Under the pieces are notes generated by a model. That model saw only the letters and a list, made by a program, of their open reading frames with translations. It was not told where the DNA came from and ran no database searches. A stretch of DNA of 64,000 nt from Pollutimonas sp963706785. Its GTDB lineage: Bacteria; Pseudomonadota; Gammaproteobacteria; Burkholderiales; Burkholderiaceae_B. Positions 46,235 through 54,576 of the stretch are shown piece after piece (the first letter of the stretch is position 1; each line of letters starts with the position of its first letter). Both the position numbers and the translations under genes were made by a program. The stretch is taken from assembly GCA_963706785.1 (NCBI GenBank), contig CAVPNJ010000004.1, positions 434,001 to 498,000 on the forward strand, given 5' to 3'.

Positions 46235-46459
46235 ACCTTTATTTTACTTATGGGACCTGCAACTTTCTTATAAACCGATTTATCGGCGTGCCCATGCAGG
46301 GCTTTGTCTCCTCACCTGCATGGAACGGATTGTGCACGAATTTTCATAAGCTAACACTTAGGGAATGCACTATGTTAATGCCGAATATGTATATTTTCGG
46401 GCATATTTTTTCCATTCTGGTGCGCCGCGTCAGAAATTAACTGAAGTGATGGACAATTT
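46235..46459. other. Non-coding remainder between smr and the thioesterase
   Basis: Together with the terminator this 46131-46459 stretch is gene-free. An open frame at 46216-46440 begins inside the terminator and has no protein-like features. CATATTTTCGGGCATATTTTT-type AT-rich sequence lies near 46390; nothing else stands out. Confidence 0.5.
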
Positions 46460-46951
46460 CTAAGGGGCAATGCGCACGGCCTCGAACTTCTGTTCTAGTT
46501 CGCGCCGCATCGCCCGCCGTATTTCAGCGGCAGCAAAACGACGGTGCTCATCAGGTGACTCTGGAATCAATGGTGGCACCTTCACTGGCACGCCATCGTC
46601 GTCTACTGCAATCATCGTGAAAAAACAGCTATTGACATGACGTACCACGCGGTTTCGGATGTCTTCGGCGATAACCTTGATACCCACCTCCATCGAAGAA
46701 TTGCCAGTGTTATTGATCGACGCCAAGAAGGTCACGAGTTCTCCGACTTTGATGGGCTGTCGAAACATTACCTGATCAACGCTGAGCGTCACCACATACC
46801 GGCCAGCGTACCGGCTGGCGCAAGCATATGCCACCTGGTCCAAAAGCTTGAGTATGGAACCGCCGTGCACCTTCCCTGAGAAGTTCGCGGTGTCCGGGGT
46901 CATCAAAACGGTCATAGTCAATTGGTGTGAAGGCAAGTCCATGGAGGTCAT
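46460..46951 (-). CDS. Acyl-CoA thioesterase (hotdog fold, YciA-like)
   Basis: A 163-residue hotdog thioesterase that hydrolyses acyl-CoA. MTPDTANFSGKVHGGSILKLLDQVAYACA contains the catalytic N-x-G-x-x-H-G-G region (here NFSGKVHGG), and SVDQVMFRQPIKVGELV is the second family motif. It is a single minus-strand gene. Confidence 0.87.
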   Translation of the reverse strand: MTSMDLPSHQLTMTVLMTPDTANFSGKVHGGSILKLLDQVAYACASRYAGRYVVTLSVDQVMFRQPIKVGELVTFLASINNTGNSSMEVGIKVIAEDIRNRVVRHVNSCFFTMIAVDDDGVPVKVPPLIPESPDEHRRFAAAEIRRAMRRELEQKFEAVRIAP

Positions 46952-47365
46952 TCCAGTCAGGTGTCAGTCGCTGTGCGGCAAATAATTCCTCGAATTATCT
47001 CTCAGTTCCCGTATGTGCCGCCAACCCTTTGTTAGAGGCGATTTACTGCTTATTGAAATTTCCTCAACCACTCCGGAAATTGAATGCCCAACTTCGTGCC
47101 AGCTGGGGCATGAAGTCCTCAACAATGGGCTCATGCCCCTTCACGTCGGTGACATATTAGGCACGTAGAGTATGCTTATTTCAACCAGAGCTACCATAGC
47201 CCGATGATAGTTCGCGATCCATCGCCTATCGTCAATGCAACTCGGGGAACGATAGGCGAGCGCTGGGCTTACGTCCCGCCCGTAGACCCTGTCCTTCCCA
47301 TAAGCCCGATGCTTGATTTTTTGCCCATACTGCTACCCTGGTAGGTAGCACGGAGAATAATTGTA
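46952..47365. other. Non-coding region with two long hairpins
   Basis: A 414-base divergent gap. GGGGCATGA (47105-47113) pairs with TCATGCCCC (47131-47139), and TCGCCTATCGT (47222-47232) pairs with ACGATAGGCGA (47249-47259). Both stems are perfect. A short CTACC/GGTAG repeat lies just upstream of the HAD phosphatase. No open frame here looks like a protein. Confidence 0.5.
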
Positions 47366-48025
47366 ATGAGCGTTGCACAACTGCTTGCTTCCCGCAAAGC
47401 CCTGATATTCGACTTGGACGGTACGCTAGTCGACACACAGCCCGACATTCGCCGCGCCATTAATTGCGCGCTGAGGGCGGCGGGCTATGACGAGTTGGCG
47501 CCCGAGGCCGTGGTACCTAAGCTTCACGCGACACTACCCGACATTATCGAAGCCGTGACGCAGATGCTGGGAATACCTGCGTCGGCGCAGAAACAATTGC
47601 AGCATAGCTATATGATCCATTATCGGTCCCACGCCCACGCTCAGTCCGAGCTATACCCGGGGGTTGCAGAGCTGCTACGCGCTCATCAGGCGCGCGGCAG
47701 TATTATGGCTGTCTGCACCAACAAGAACCGGGCGGATGCCATGAACGTACTGGATCGCTGCGAAATCCTGCCATTTTTCAAGTACGTGACCGGGGGCGAT
47801 ACCACCGCTCACCCCAAACCGGATCCAGCGCCGCTTATTCATACTCTGCTCGAAATAGACACCGAAGCCGCTGATGCCATTCTGATAGGCGATACCTACG
47901 CAGACGCCCTATGCGCTCAGCAAGCGCGCACCGGTTTCATTCTGCATCGTTCGGGATATGGAGGTCAGGCAGCGCTAGATTGTGCGGCCGATGGCCATTT
48001 TGAGAATTACTCGGAACTGTACTAA
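47366..48025 (+). CDS. HAD-IA phosphatase (phosphoglycolate phosphatase-like)
   Basis: A 219-residue haloacid-dehalogenase-type phosphatase. Motif I is IFDLDGTLVDT, with nucleophile and acid Asp; motif II lies in AVCTNKNRAD; HPKPDPAPL holds the motif III lysine; motif IV is ILIGDTYADALCA. The helical cap fits the Gph/PGP group, so phosphoglycolate is a reasonable substrate, but HAD-IA specificities are not safe to read from motifs. Confidence 0.85.
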   Translation: MSVAQLLASRKALIFDLDGTLVDTQPDIRRAINCALRAAGYDELAPEAVVPKLHATLPDIIEAVTQMLGIPASAQKQLQHSYMIHYRSHAHAQSELYPGVAELLRAHQARGSIMAVCTNKNRADAMNVLDRCEILPFFKYVTGGDTTAHPKPDPAPLIHTLLEIDTEAADAILIGDTYADALCAQQARTGFILHRSGYGGQAALDCAADGHFENYSELY

Positions 48026-48028
48026 AAA

Positions 48029-48051
48029 CCAGCCGTCGGGCCGACAGCTGG
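48029..48051 (-). terminator. Terminator of the TRIC-type channel gene
   Basis: On the minus strand CCAGC-T-GTCGG-C-CCGAC-G-GCTGG forms a nearly perfect stem, followed by TTTTT. It starts 40 bases after the channel gene stop and overlaps nothing coding. Confidence 0.7.
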
Positions 48052-48091
48052 CAGAATCGGAGCCGACATGTAACGCGCCGCGGGTTGGTGG

Positions 48092-48736
48092 TCAATTACC
48101 GTCGCGCGCGTAAATGAACTTGGGCATACTCCAGCCGAATCGCAACGCCAACAGACGCAGGGCAAGGCCGACGATCATCGCGACTCCCATGATCAGGTCA
48201 TGCCCAAAACCTGTCGTTAGACCTCCGACATAAATCGCCGCCGTGACCACGGATACGGTCGCATAAAGTTCTGACTGGAATAACAGGGGGATATCGTTGC
48301 ACAGGATATCTCGAAGGACCCCGCCTACGCAGCCGGTGATCAGCCCCGACGCCGCCACCACAACCAGCGGCAAGCCCATTTCCATGGCCACGTTGCAACC
48401 AACGACGGTGAAGACTACCAAGCCGACGGCGTCCAGAAATAGGAACAGCTTACGCAAGTGATGCATAACTCGCGCTGTCAAAATGGTGGTGAAGGCAGCC
48501 CCAGCAGTAATCAACAGATACGACGGATTCTGGACCCATGTCAAGGGATAATTCCCCAGCACAATATCGCGTGCAGAACCACCGCCCAGTGCCGTGATAC
48601 ATCCCAGGAAGCAAACGCCGACCCAATCCATGTTGCGCCGGCCGGCAGACACCGCGGCGGTCATTGCTTCAGCGACAATGGCCACGAGAAACAGAATATG
48701 CAGCAACGCAGCGGAATGCGGAGACAACATCATCAC
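48092..48736 (-). CDS. TRIC-type cation channel family protein (UPF0126/YicG-like)
   Basis: A 214-residue membrane protein with two repeats of three helices plus a seventh, as in prokaryotic TRIC channels. Each repeat holds a glycine-rich motif: GGGSARDIVLGNYPLTW and GCVGGVLRDILCNDIPLLF. These conserved GGG/GGVLRD-type turns define the family. It has its own terminator. A potassium/cation or glycine transport role is known for relatives; the substrate here is not known. Confidence 0.85.
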   Translation of the reverse strand: MMMLSPHSAALLHILFLVAIVAEAMTAAVSAGRRNMDWVGVCFLGCITALGGGSARDIVLGNYPLTWVQNPSYLLITAGAAFTTILTARVMHHLRKLFLFLDAVGLVVFTVVGCNVAMEMGLPLVVVAASGLITGCVGGVLRDILCNDIPLLFQSELYATVSVVTAAIYVGGLTTGFGHDLIMGVAMIVGLALRLLALRFGWSMPKFIYARDGN

Positions 48737-48882
48737 GCGTTACCCAATTCTTGCATGAACCCACCTATATTTGAAGACGTCATTATCGTATGCCAAGGCT
48801 GGAGCTGTATCAAGTTGCAGGCGCATCGCCTGCCGCCGCTACAGCCCAATGCCTGCACCTACATTGCTACATCGCATGTGAA

Positions 48883-48913
48883 AAACCCGCAAAGCCAAAA
48901 GCGTTGCGGGTTT
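48883..48913 (-). terminator. Terminator of icd
   Basis: AAACCCGCAA (48883-48892) pairs with TTGCGGGTTT (48904-48913); on the minus strand the stem ends in GGGTTTTTC. It lies 31 bases beyond the icd stop. Confidence 0.85.
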
Positions 48914-48943
48914 AGTGACTGACGTGTACTACGACAGACGGTA

Positions 48944-50200
48944 TTACATGTTTTCGATCATGACCTGGCCAAAGCCCGAGCACGACACTTGGGTCGCGCC
49001 TTCAAGCAAGCGCGCGAAGTCATAAGTGACTTTCTTGGATAGAATCGATTTTTCCATGCTGGAAATGATCAAGTCGGCGGCTTCAGTCCAGCCCATGTGG
49101 CGCAGCATCATTTCGGCCGAAAGAATTTCGGAACCTGGGTTCACGTAGTCTTTACCAGCGTATTTTGGAGCTGTGCCGTGTGTGGCTTCGAACATGGCGA
49201 TGGAATCGGACAAGTTCGCGCCCGGAGCAATACCAATACCGCCTACTTGTGCGGCCAGTGCGTCGGAAACGTAGTCGCCATTGAGGTTCAGCGTGGCGAT
49301 AACGTCGTATTCGGCAGGACGCAACAGAATCTGCTGCAGGAAGGCATCAGCGATAACGTCTTTTACAGTGATTTCGCGACCTGTTTTTGGATTTTTGAAT
49401 TTGCACCATGGGCCGCCGTCGATAAGTTCGGCACCGAATTCTTTTTGTGCAAGTTCGTAGCCCCAGTCACGGAATCCACCTTCGGTGAACTTCATGATGT
49501 TGCCCTTGTGCACCAAGGTAACCGACGCCTTGTCGTTGTCGATCGCATACTGAATTGCTTTGCGTACAAGGCGTTGCGTACCTTCGCGCGATACAGGCTT
49601 GATGCCGATACCGGAAGTCTCTGGGAAGCGGATTTTGTTCACGCCAAGTTCGTTTTGCAAGAAAGCGATAAGTTTCTTCGCATTGGCGCTTTCTGCTTCG
49701 AACTCGATACCGGCATAGATGTCTTCCGAGTTTTCGCGGAAAATAACCATGTTGGTTTTCTCGGGCTCTTTCACCGGTGAAGGAACGCCCTTGAAGTACT
49801 GGATCGGACGCAAACAAACGTACAGGTCCAATTGTTGGCGCAGTGCAACGTTCAGCGAACGAATGCCGCCACCGATGGGGGTGGTCAATGGGCCTTTGAT
49901 CGACACCACATAATCTTTCACAGCTTCAAGCGTTTCGTCGGGCAACCAAACATCAGGGCCATAAACCTTTGTCGATTTTTCGCCGGCGTAGACTTCCATC
50001 CAGTGAATCTTGCGCTTGCCGGCATATGCCTTTGCAACCGCAGCATCAACGACCTTGAGCATGACGGGAGTAATGTCAGCGCCAGTGCCATCGCCTTCGA
50101 TGAACGGAATAATGGGTTCGTCGGGAACATTAAGCGAGAAATCGGCGTTAACCGTGATTTTCTGGCCCGCTGCGGGGACCTTGATGTGCTGATAGGACAT
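48944..50200 (-). CDS. icd: Isocitrate dehydrogenase (NADP)
   Basis: A 418-residue homodimeric TCA-cycle enzyme of the E. coli type. PFIEGDGTGADITP starts the substrate domain; GGGIRSLNVALRQQLDLYVC carries Ser115, the residue phosphorylated by AceK in relatives; RENSEDIYAGIEF and the NADP region GIAPGANLSDSIAMFEATHG follow. The N-terminal MSYQHIKVPAAGQKI is normal. A palindrome TCTTATATAAGA lies about 65 bases upstream, in the gap shared with the DUF1841 gene. Confidence 0.95.
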   Translation of the reverse strand: MSYQHIKVPAAGQKITVNADFSLNVPDEPIIPFIEGDGTGADITPVMLKVVDAAVAKAYAGKRKIHWMEVYAGEKSTKVYGPDVWLPDETLEAVKDYVVSIKGPLTTPIGGGIRSLNVALRQQLDLYVCLRPIQYFKGVPSPVKEPEKTNMVIFRENSEDIYAGIEFEAESANAKKLIAFLQNELGVNKIRFPETSGIGIKPVSREGTQRLVRKAIQYAIDNDKASVTLVHKGNIMKFTEGGFRDWGYELAQKEFGAELIDGGPWCKFKNPKTGREITVKDVIADAFLQQILLRPAEYDVIATLNLNGDYVSDALAAQVGGIGIAPGANLSDSIAMFEATHGTAPKYAGKDYVNPGSEILSAEMMLRHMGWTEAADLIISSMEKSILSKKVTYDFARLLEGATQVSCSGFGQVMIENM

Positions 50201-50400
50201 GTATGCTCCAGTTGTGCTCTGTAAGGAGTAAAAATCGGATAAACAAAACGTAAGTAAATCTTAGTCTTATATAAGAGTAGTTTAGCCTAATTTACGCTCT
50301 GACTTCAGCCTTTAAGCATACAGCTTCCCGCGCACGTCTCAAACAGGCCTTAAAATGGACTTTTTACAGAATGGCGTGGCTTTCGATCACGTGACGCTTT

Positions 50401-50832
50401 ATGTTTAACCCATCGCGGGAACAAGTACGGCAATTTTTTACAGAGGCATGGGCCAAGCGCAAAAAGGCCGGTGTACTGACTCCTCTTGAAACCATGGCCA
50501 CCGACCTGATCGAGCTACATCCCGAATATCAGGCTGACCTAGAAAACGTGGATATTGCGGAAGCCGATTTTCCTGTGGAAGGCGGCAGCACAAACCCGTT
50601 TCTACATTTGTCCATGCACCTGGCGATCAATGAACAGCTTGCCATCGACCAGCCGCCCGGCATCAAGGCAGCCTTCCAGGGCCTATGTGCCACTCATGAG
50701 CCACATGAGTCGGCGCATATCATCATGGAAGCACTGGGTGAAGTCATCTGGGAAGCCCAACGCCTGGGCACGCCGTTCGACAGCGACCGATACCTGGAAC
50801 TGATACAACGCCACGCGACGCGGGGCCGATAA
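50401..50832 (+). CDS. DUF1841 family protein
   Basis: A 143-residue soluble protein of the DUF1841 family, found mainly in beta- and gammaproteobacteria. It begins MFNPSREQVRQFFTEAWAK and has HPEYQADLENVD, NPFLHLSMHLAINEQL and EALGEVIWEAQRLG, all typical. Its function is unknown. A terminator follows. Confidence 0.85.
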   Translation: MFNPSREQVRQFFTEAWAKRKKAGVLTPLETMATDLIELHPEYQADLENVDIAEADFPVEGGSTNPFLHLSMHLAINEQLAIDQPPGIKAAFQGLCATHEPHESAHIIMEALGEVIWEAQRLGTPFDSDRYLELIQRHATRGR

Positions 50833-50835
50833 AAA

Positions 50836-50862
50836 AATGGCGTCTCTTTGGACGCCATTCTT
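50836..50862 (+). terminator. Terminator of the DUF1841 gene
   Basis: AATGGCGTC (50836-50844) pairs with GACGCCATT (50851-50859) around TCTTTG and is followed by CTTTA. It starts four bases after the stop and may also serve the convergent cytochrome genes. Confidence 0.8.
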
Positions 50863-50916
50863 TATGAGTACGGGCATGCGGACTGGCGCAGCGCACCGAG
50901 GCCCGCAATGCCGCAT

Positions 50917-51279
50917 TTACTTACGCACCGCCAATGGCGATGGAAGGCTGGACAACCAGCCGGAGATATTGGCGATATCGGCAGTCGATAGCTGCGCGAC
51001 CATGGCGCCCATTACGGCATTTTTCCGGATATTGGCCGTAGCTGGCGCACCCGCAGCACCGCGCTTGTAAGCACGCAACGCGTGCTGAAGGTAATCTTGG
51101 TGCTGACCTGCAAGAACCGGGTACGACGGCATGACCGATGTCTTGCCGTCAGCACCATGACATGACGCACAAGCAAATTTTTCAAATGCGGCTTTACCGG
51201 CGACCAAATCGGCCGCAAAAGCGCCCGACGATAACGCGAACATGGCGGAGGCCGCCAAAGTGAGTGACAATTTTTTCAT
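50917..51279 (-). CDS. Small periplasmic class I cytochrome c (c4/c553-like)
   Basis: A 120-residue exported cytochrome. The signal peptide ends at GAFAAD; CASCH binds heme covalently, MPSYPVLAGQHQDYLQHAL has the family YPxLAGQ motif, and the late methionine (NAVMGAMVAQLS) is the probable sixth heme ligand. It lies 12 bases after the second cytochrome and is probably co-transcribed with it; the two together resemble the halves of a diheme cytochrome c4. Confidence 0.85.
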   Translation of the reverse strand: MKKLSLTLAASAMFALSSGAFAADLVAGKAAFEKFACASCHGADGKTSVMPSYPVLAGQHQDYLQHALRAYKRGAAGAPATANIRKNAVMGAMVAQLSTADIANISGWLSSLPSPLAVRK

Positions 51280-51291
51280 GCTGGCCCCCGA

Positions 51292-51645
51292 TTATTTAAG
51301 ACTGGAATAGTAAGCAGCCAAATCGGCCATATCTTTTGGCGTCAGGCTTTGTGCGATCGCTTCCATGGTGGGGAAGGAACGCGCACCGCTGGCATAGTCT
51401 TTCAGGGCAGTAACGATATATTCCGCGTTTTGTCCGGCGATCATGGGCACATGATAGACCTCGGGATAGCTTGATTTGTAACCTGGGATACCGTGGCAGC
51501 CAATGCACATCGAGGTTTTAGAGAGAGCGGCCTTGGCGTCGCCCACGGGCGCGGCGTCTGCCGCGAGGGCTTGGCCCGCAATTACACAGGACGCCATAAC
51601 GGCCAGCGCAGCAAAAGTGCGCGTCATAGGGGTTCGCAGCTTCAT
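51292..51645 (-). CDS. Small periplasmic class I cytochrome c
   Basis: A 117-residue exported cytochrome with a signal peptide (about 29 residues, ending ALAADA) and one heme site CIGCH. VYHVPMIAGQNAEYIVTALKDY and FPTMEAIAQSL, with a likely Met ligand, are c4/c553-like. Starts at 51645 and 51627 both give good signal peptides; a -10-like TATTAT overlaps the first ATG, which slightly favours the second. It is first of the pair, with an FNR-type site about 36 bases upstream. Confidence 0.85.
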   Translation of the reverse strand: MKLRTPMTRTFAALAVMASCVIAGQALAADAAPVGDAKAALSKTSMCIGCHGIPGYKSSYPEVYHVPMIAGQNAEYIVTALKDYASGARSFPTMEAIAQSLTPKDMADLAAYYSSLK

Positions 51646-51674
51646 AATAGGTCTTGTTAAGCAGTGAATGACGG

Positions 51675-51688
51675 TTGATTTATATCAA
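51675..51688. promoter_or_regulatory. Perfect FNR/ANR-type binding site
   Basis: TTGAT-TTAT-ATCAA matches the FNR consensus TTGAT-N4-ATCAA exactly. It is centred in the gap between the cytochrome pair and moxR. A TATTAT on the minus strand (51649-51644) and TACGAT/GATAAT on the plus strand (51713-51721) both place it about 41-45 bases upstream of a possible start, so it could activate both directions under low oxygen. Confidence 0.6.
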
Positions 51689-51778
51689 ACAATCAACGAA
51701 AAATGGAGATTGTACGATAATTGAAGCAAGCTATACACCTGTGTCCTTTAACGTTGCAGATCCGACTGCACATACGGA

Positions 51779-52660
51779 ATGAAACAAATGACCTCTGCCG
51801 CCGCTCCTTTCCCTTCAGAACGCTTCACCGGCACCGAGCGCTACGTCGCTACCGATGACCTGAAACTGGCCGTCAATGCGGCACTTGCACTGCAGCGTCC
51901 CCTGCTGATCAAGGGAGAACCTGGCACCGGCAAGACCATGTTGGCAGAAGAAGTTGCTGCCGCGTTGACCCGGCCCCTGCTTCAGTGGCACATAAAGTCC
52001 ACCACCAAGGCGCACCAAGGTCTGTATGAATACGACGCGGTCTCGCGCCTGCGTGATTCCCAGTTAGGCGACGAAAAGGTCCGTGACATCGGTAATTACA
52101 TCGTCAAGGGGACTTTATGGAGCGCGTTCGAGGCCGAGGAACCCGTTGTCATGCTGATCGATGAAATCGACAAGGCCGATATCGAATTTCCCAACGACCT
52201 TCTGCGCGAGCTAGATCGCATGGAGTTTCACGTCTATGAGACGCGTCAAACCATCAGGGCGAAGCATCGGCCGCTGATCATCATCACATCGAACAATGAA
52301 AAAGACCTGCCTGACGCGTTTCTCAGGCGTTGTTTCTTTCACTACATTGCCTTTCCGGATCGCGCCACTATGCAAGAAATCGTGGCGGTGCATTACCCCA
52401 GCATCAAAGAGGATGTGCTTAGAGCAGCGCTTGACACCTTCTTTGCCTTGCGCGAAGCCCCAGGGCTTAAAAAGAAGCCATCGACATCCGAATTTCTGGA
52501 CTGGCTACGCCTGCTGCTGAACGAAGCAATTCCAGCCTCCGACATTAGCAACACGAAAGGCGACTTGCCTTTAATGGCAGGCGCTCTGCTCAAGAATGAA
52601 CAAGACCTCACCCTGCTACAACGATTGGCCGCCATGACCCGTGTCAGTCAGCGGCGCTAA
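51779..52660 (+). CDS. MoxR-family AAA+ ATPase
   Basis: A 293-residue MoxR-type chaperone ATPase. Walker A is IKGEPGTGKTMLAEEV, Walker B is VVMLIDEIDKAD, followed by the sensor IIITSNNEKDLPDAFLRRC. It belongs to the CoxD-like branch that works with VWA proteins of the CoxE type, and a coxE-like gene follows after one intervening gene. Such pairs assemble or activate metalloenzymes or other complexes; no target enzyme lies within the window. Confidence 0.88.
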   Translation: MKQMTSAAAPFPSERFTGTERYVATDDLKLAVNAALALQRPLLIKGEPGTGKTMLAEEVAAALTRPLLQWHIKSTTKAHQGLYEYDAVSRLRDSQLGDEKVRDIGNYIVKGTLWSAFEAEEPVVMLIDEIDKADIEFPNDLLRELDRMEFHVYETRQTIRAKHRPLIIITSNNEKDLPDAFLRRCFFHYIAFPDRATMQEIVAVHYPSIKEDVLRAALDTFFALREAPGLKKKPSTSEFLDWLRLLLNEAIPASDISNTKGDLPLMAGALLKNEQDLTLLQRLAAMTRVSQRR

Positions 52661-52705
52661 GTCTAAGCCCGTTCCACTTTGCACTGCTATCAGAAAGGAG
52701 GCTCG

Positions 52706-53335
52706 ATGGACTCGACGACCACAACGCAGGGTTTTCGTATGGCGCCGGCGCCGGTGACACTGGAAGGTTATGGGGTAAAACTGGTTCCATTGCAGCGGGA
52801 ACATGCAGCAGGTTTGGAATTGGCTGCCGCCGACGGCAAACTGTGGCAGATTCGAGTTACATCGGTACCGGAACCGGGGGCCGCGTCGGACTACATCAGC
52901 CAGGCACTGACAGGCCAGCACGAGGGGCACATGCTGCCTTTTGCCGTTATCGATAAAGGCAGTGGCAATATTATTGGTACGACCCGCTATCACGACATTG
53001 TCTCCACCGTTGCGCGACTGGAAATTGGCTATACCTGGTATGCCAGGCAGTGGCAACGAACACATGCAAATACGGCATGCAAACTGCTATTATTGCGCCA
53101 TGCATTCGAGACTCTGGGCGCACGCGTCACAGGCTGGCGCACTGACAATTTCAATTTTGCTTCACAGCGCGCCATCGAGCGTCTCGGCGCCCGTAAAGAT
53201 GGGATATTGCGCAATCATGCGCTGCGGCGCGATGGTTCTGTACGCGATACGGTCATGTACAGCTTATTGGCTGGCGAATGGCCCGAAGTTCAAAAACATC
53301 TTGAATACCAACTGAAGCTGCGCCATGCTGATTGA
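52706..53335 (+). CDS. GNAT-family N-acetyltransferase (RimJ/RimL-like)
   Basis: About 209 residues. VTLEGYGVKLVPLQREHAAGL starts the RimJ-type acetyltransferase domain; IIGTTRYHDIV, LEIGYTWYARQWQRTHANT and NFASQRAIERLGARKDG are the beta-strand and CoA-binding segments. AAAGGAGG lies seven bases before the ATG at 52706, which decides the start over a longer frame from 52679. Its stop overlaps the coxE-like start by 11 bases, so it is embedded within the moxR-coxE operon. Its substrate is unknown. Confidence 0.85.
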   Translation: MDSTTTTQGFRMAPAPVTLEGYGVKLVPLQREHAAGLELAAADGKLWQIRVTSVPEPGAASDYISQALTGQHEGHMLPFAVIDKGSGNIIGTTRYHDIVSTVARLEIGYTWYARQWQRTHANTACKLLLLRHAFETLGARVTGWRTDNFNFASQRAIERLGARKDGILRNHALRRDGSVRDTVMYSLLAGEWPEVQKHLEYQLKLRHAD

Positions 53336-54497
53336 TTTTTTCTACCATCTCAGGGCTCGCAAACTACCAGTTTCGGTGCAGGAATACCTGACCCTATTAA
53401 ATGTGCTGCAAAGCAGCCTCATGCACCCAACCGTAGATGACTTCTATCACCTTGCACGCATGACGCTGATCAAAGACGAAACGCTGTTCGATCGCTACGA
53501 TCAGGCTTTCGGCGAGTTTTATCGCAAACTAGAAGCCGCGATTCCGGTTGAAAAAGAAATCCCGCTCGATTGGCTGATCAAAGAGTTCCAGAAGAACCTT
53601 ACTGACGAACAAAAGGCTGCCATCGAGAAACATGGATGGGACAAACTGATGGAACTCTTCAAAGAACGCCTTGAAGAGCAGAAAGAAAGGCACGCTGGCG
53701 GCAACAAATGGATAGGTACTGGCGGGTCCTCAGCCTTTGGACATGGCGGCTACCACCCCGAAGGGATCCGTATTGGCGGCCCTTCGGCGGGCAATCGTAC
53801 TGCGATTAAAGTTTGGGAAAAACGCGAATACCGCGATTACGACGACCAGCAGGAATTAGGCACCCGGAATTTCAAGATGGCCTTGCGGCGCTTGCGTCGT
53901 TTCGCCCGTGAAGGCGCCGAACTCGAGCTCGACCTGGACCACACGATAGCCAGCACTGCCCGGAACGCCGGTTTTCTCGACCTTCAGATGGTGCCCGAGC
54001 GCCATAACACGGTGAAAGTGATAATGCTGCTGGATGTGGGCGGCAGCATGGACGATCATATAGCGAGAATAGAAGAATTGTTTTCTGCTGCACGCAGCGA
54101 ATTCCGCCACCTTGACGTCTATTACTTTCATAACTGTCCCTATGAATCACTATGGCAAAACAACAAGCGGCGCACCGCGGAACGTTTCGACACGTGGGAC
54201 ATACTGCGCAAATACAACGACGACTGGCGCCTGATCATTGTCGGAGACGCCACCATGAGTCCTTACGAGATTTTGCAGCCGGGGGGCTCAGTCGAGCACT
54301 ACAACAAAGAGACAGGCGCCGCCTGGCTTCAGCGCCTGCTAGACAACTGGCCCAAATCCGTATGGTTGAATCCCGAACCCGAGGGCTACTGGCAATATCG
54401 CCAGTCGATCGCCATAATAAAGAACATCATGCACGAACGCATGTATGGCGTCACCGTGAGTGGGCTTGAACAAGCTATGCGCAGTCTTTCCAAATAG
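53325..54497 (+). CDS. CoxE-like VWA-domain protein
   Basis: A 390-residue protein. The N-terminal helical part (FFYHLRARKLPVSVQEYLTLL) is typical of CoxE-like proteins. A basic, glycine-rich linker (GGSSAFGHGGYHPEG) precedes the VWA domain with MLLDVGGSMDDH, a MIDAS variant (D-x-G-x-S rather than D-x-S-x-S). It is the partner of the MoxR ATPase upstream. Confidence 0.85.
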   Translation: MLIDFFYHLRARKLPVSVQEYLTLLNVLQSSLMHPTVDDFYHLARMTLIKDETLFDRYDQAFGEFYRKLEAAIPVEKEIPLDWLIKEFQKNLTDEQKAAIEKHGWDKLMELFKERLEEQKERHAGGNKWIGTGGSSAFGHGGYHPEGIRIGGPSAGNRTAIKVWEKREYRDYDDQQELGTRNFKMALRRLRRFAREGAELELDLDHTIASTARNAGFLDLQMVPERHNTVKVIMLLDVGGSMDDHIARIEELFSAARSEFRHLDVYYFHNCPYESLWQNNKRRTAERFDTWDILRKYNDDWRLIIVGDATMSPYEILQPGGSVEHYNKETGAAWLQRLLDNWPKSVWLNPEPEGYWQYRQSIAIIKNIMHERMYGVTVSGLEQAMRSLSK

Positions 54498-54576
54498 TTC
54501 CAACTGATTCAGCACGCCTGCAAGTCCCGATTTCACTGCCTTGCGGTCCTTTCCCCTCCTTTCCGGATATCCGTGC

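Noticed and set aside
46216..46440. Small plus-strand open frame after smr
   Set aside because: It begins inside the trxB-smr terminator stem and shows no family features or ribosome site.
50265..50276. Palindrome TCTTATATAAGA upstream of icd
   Set aside because: Could be part of a promoter, but AT palindromes this short are common and no regulator consensus fits.
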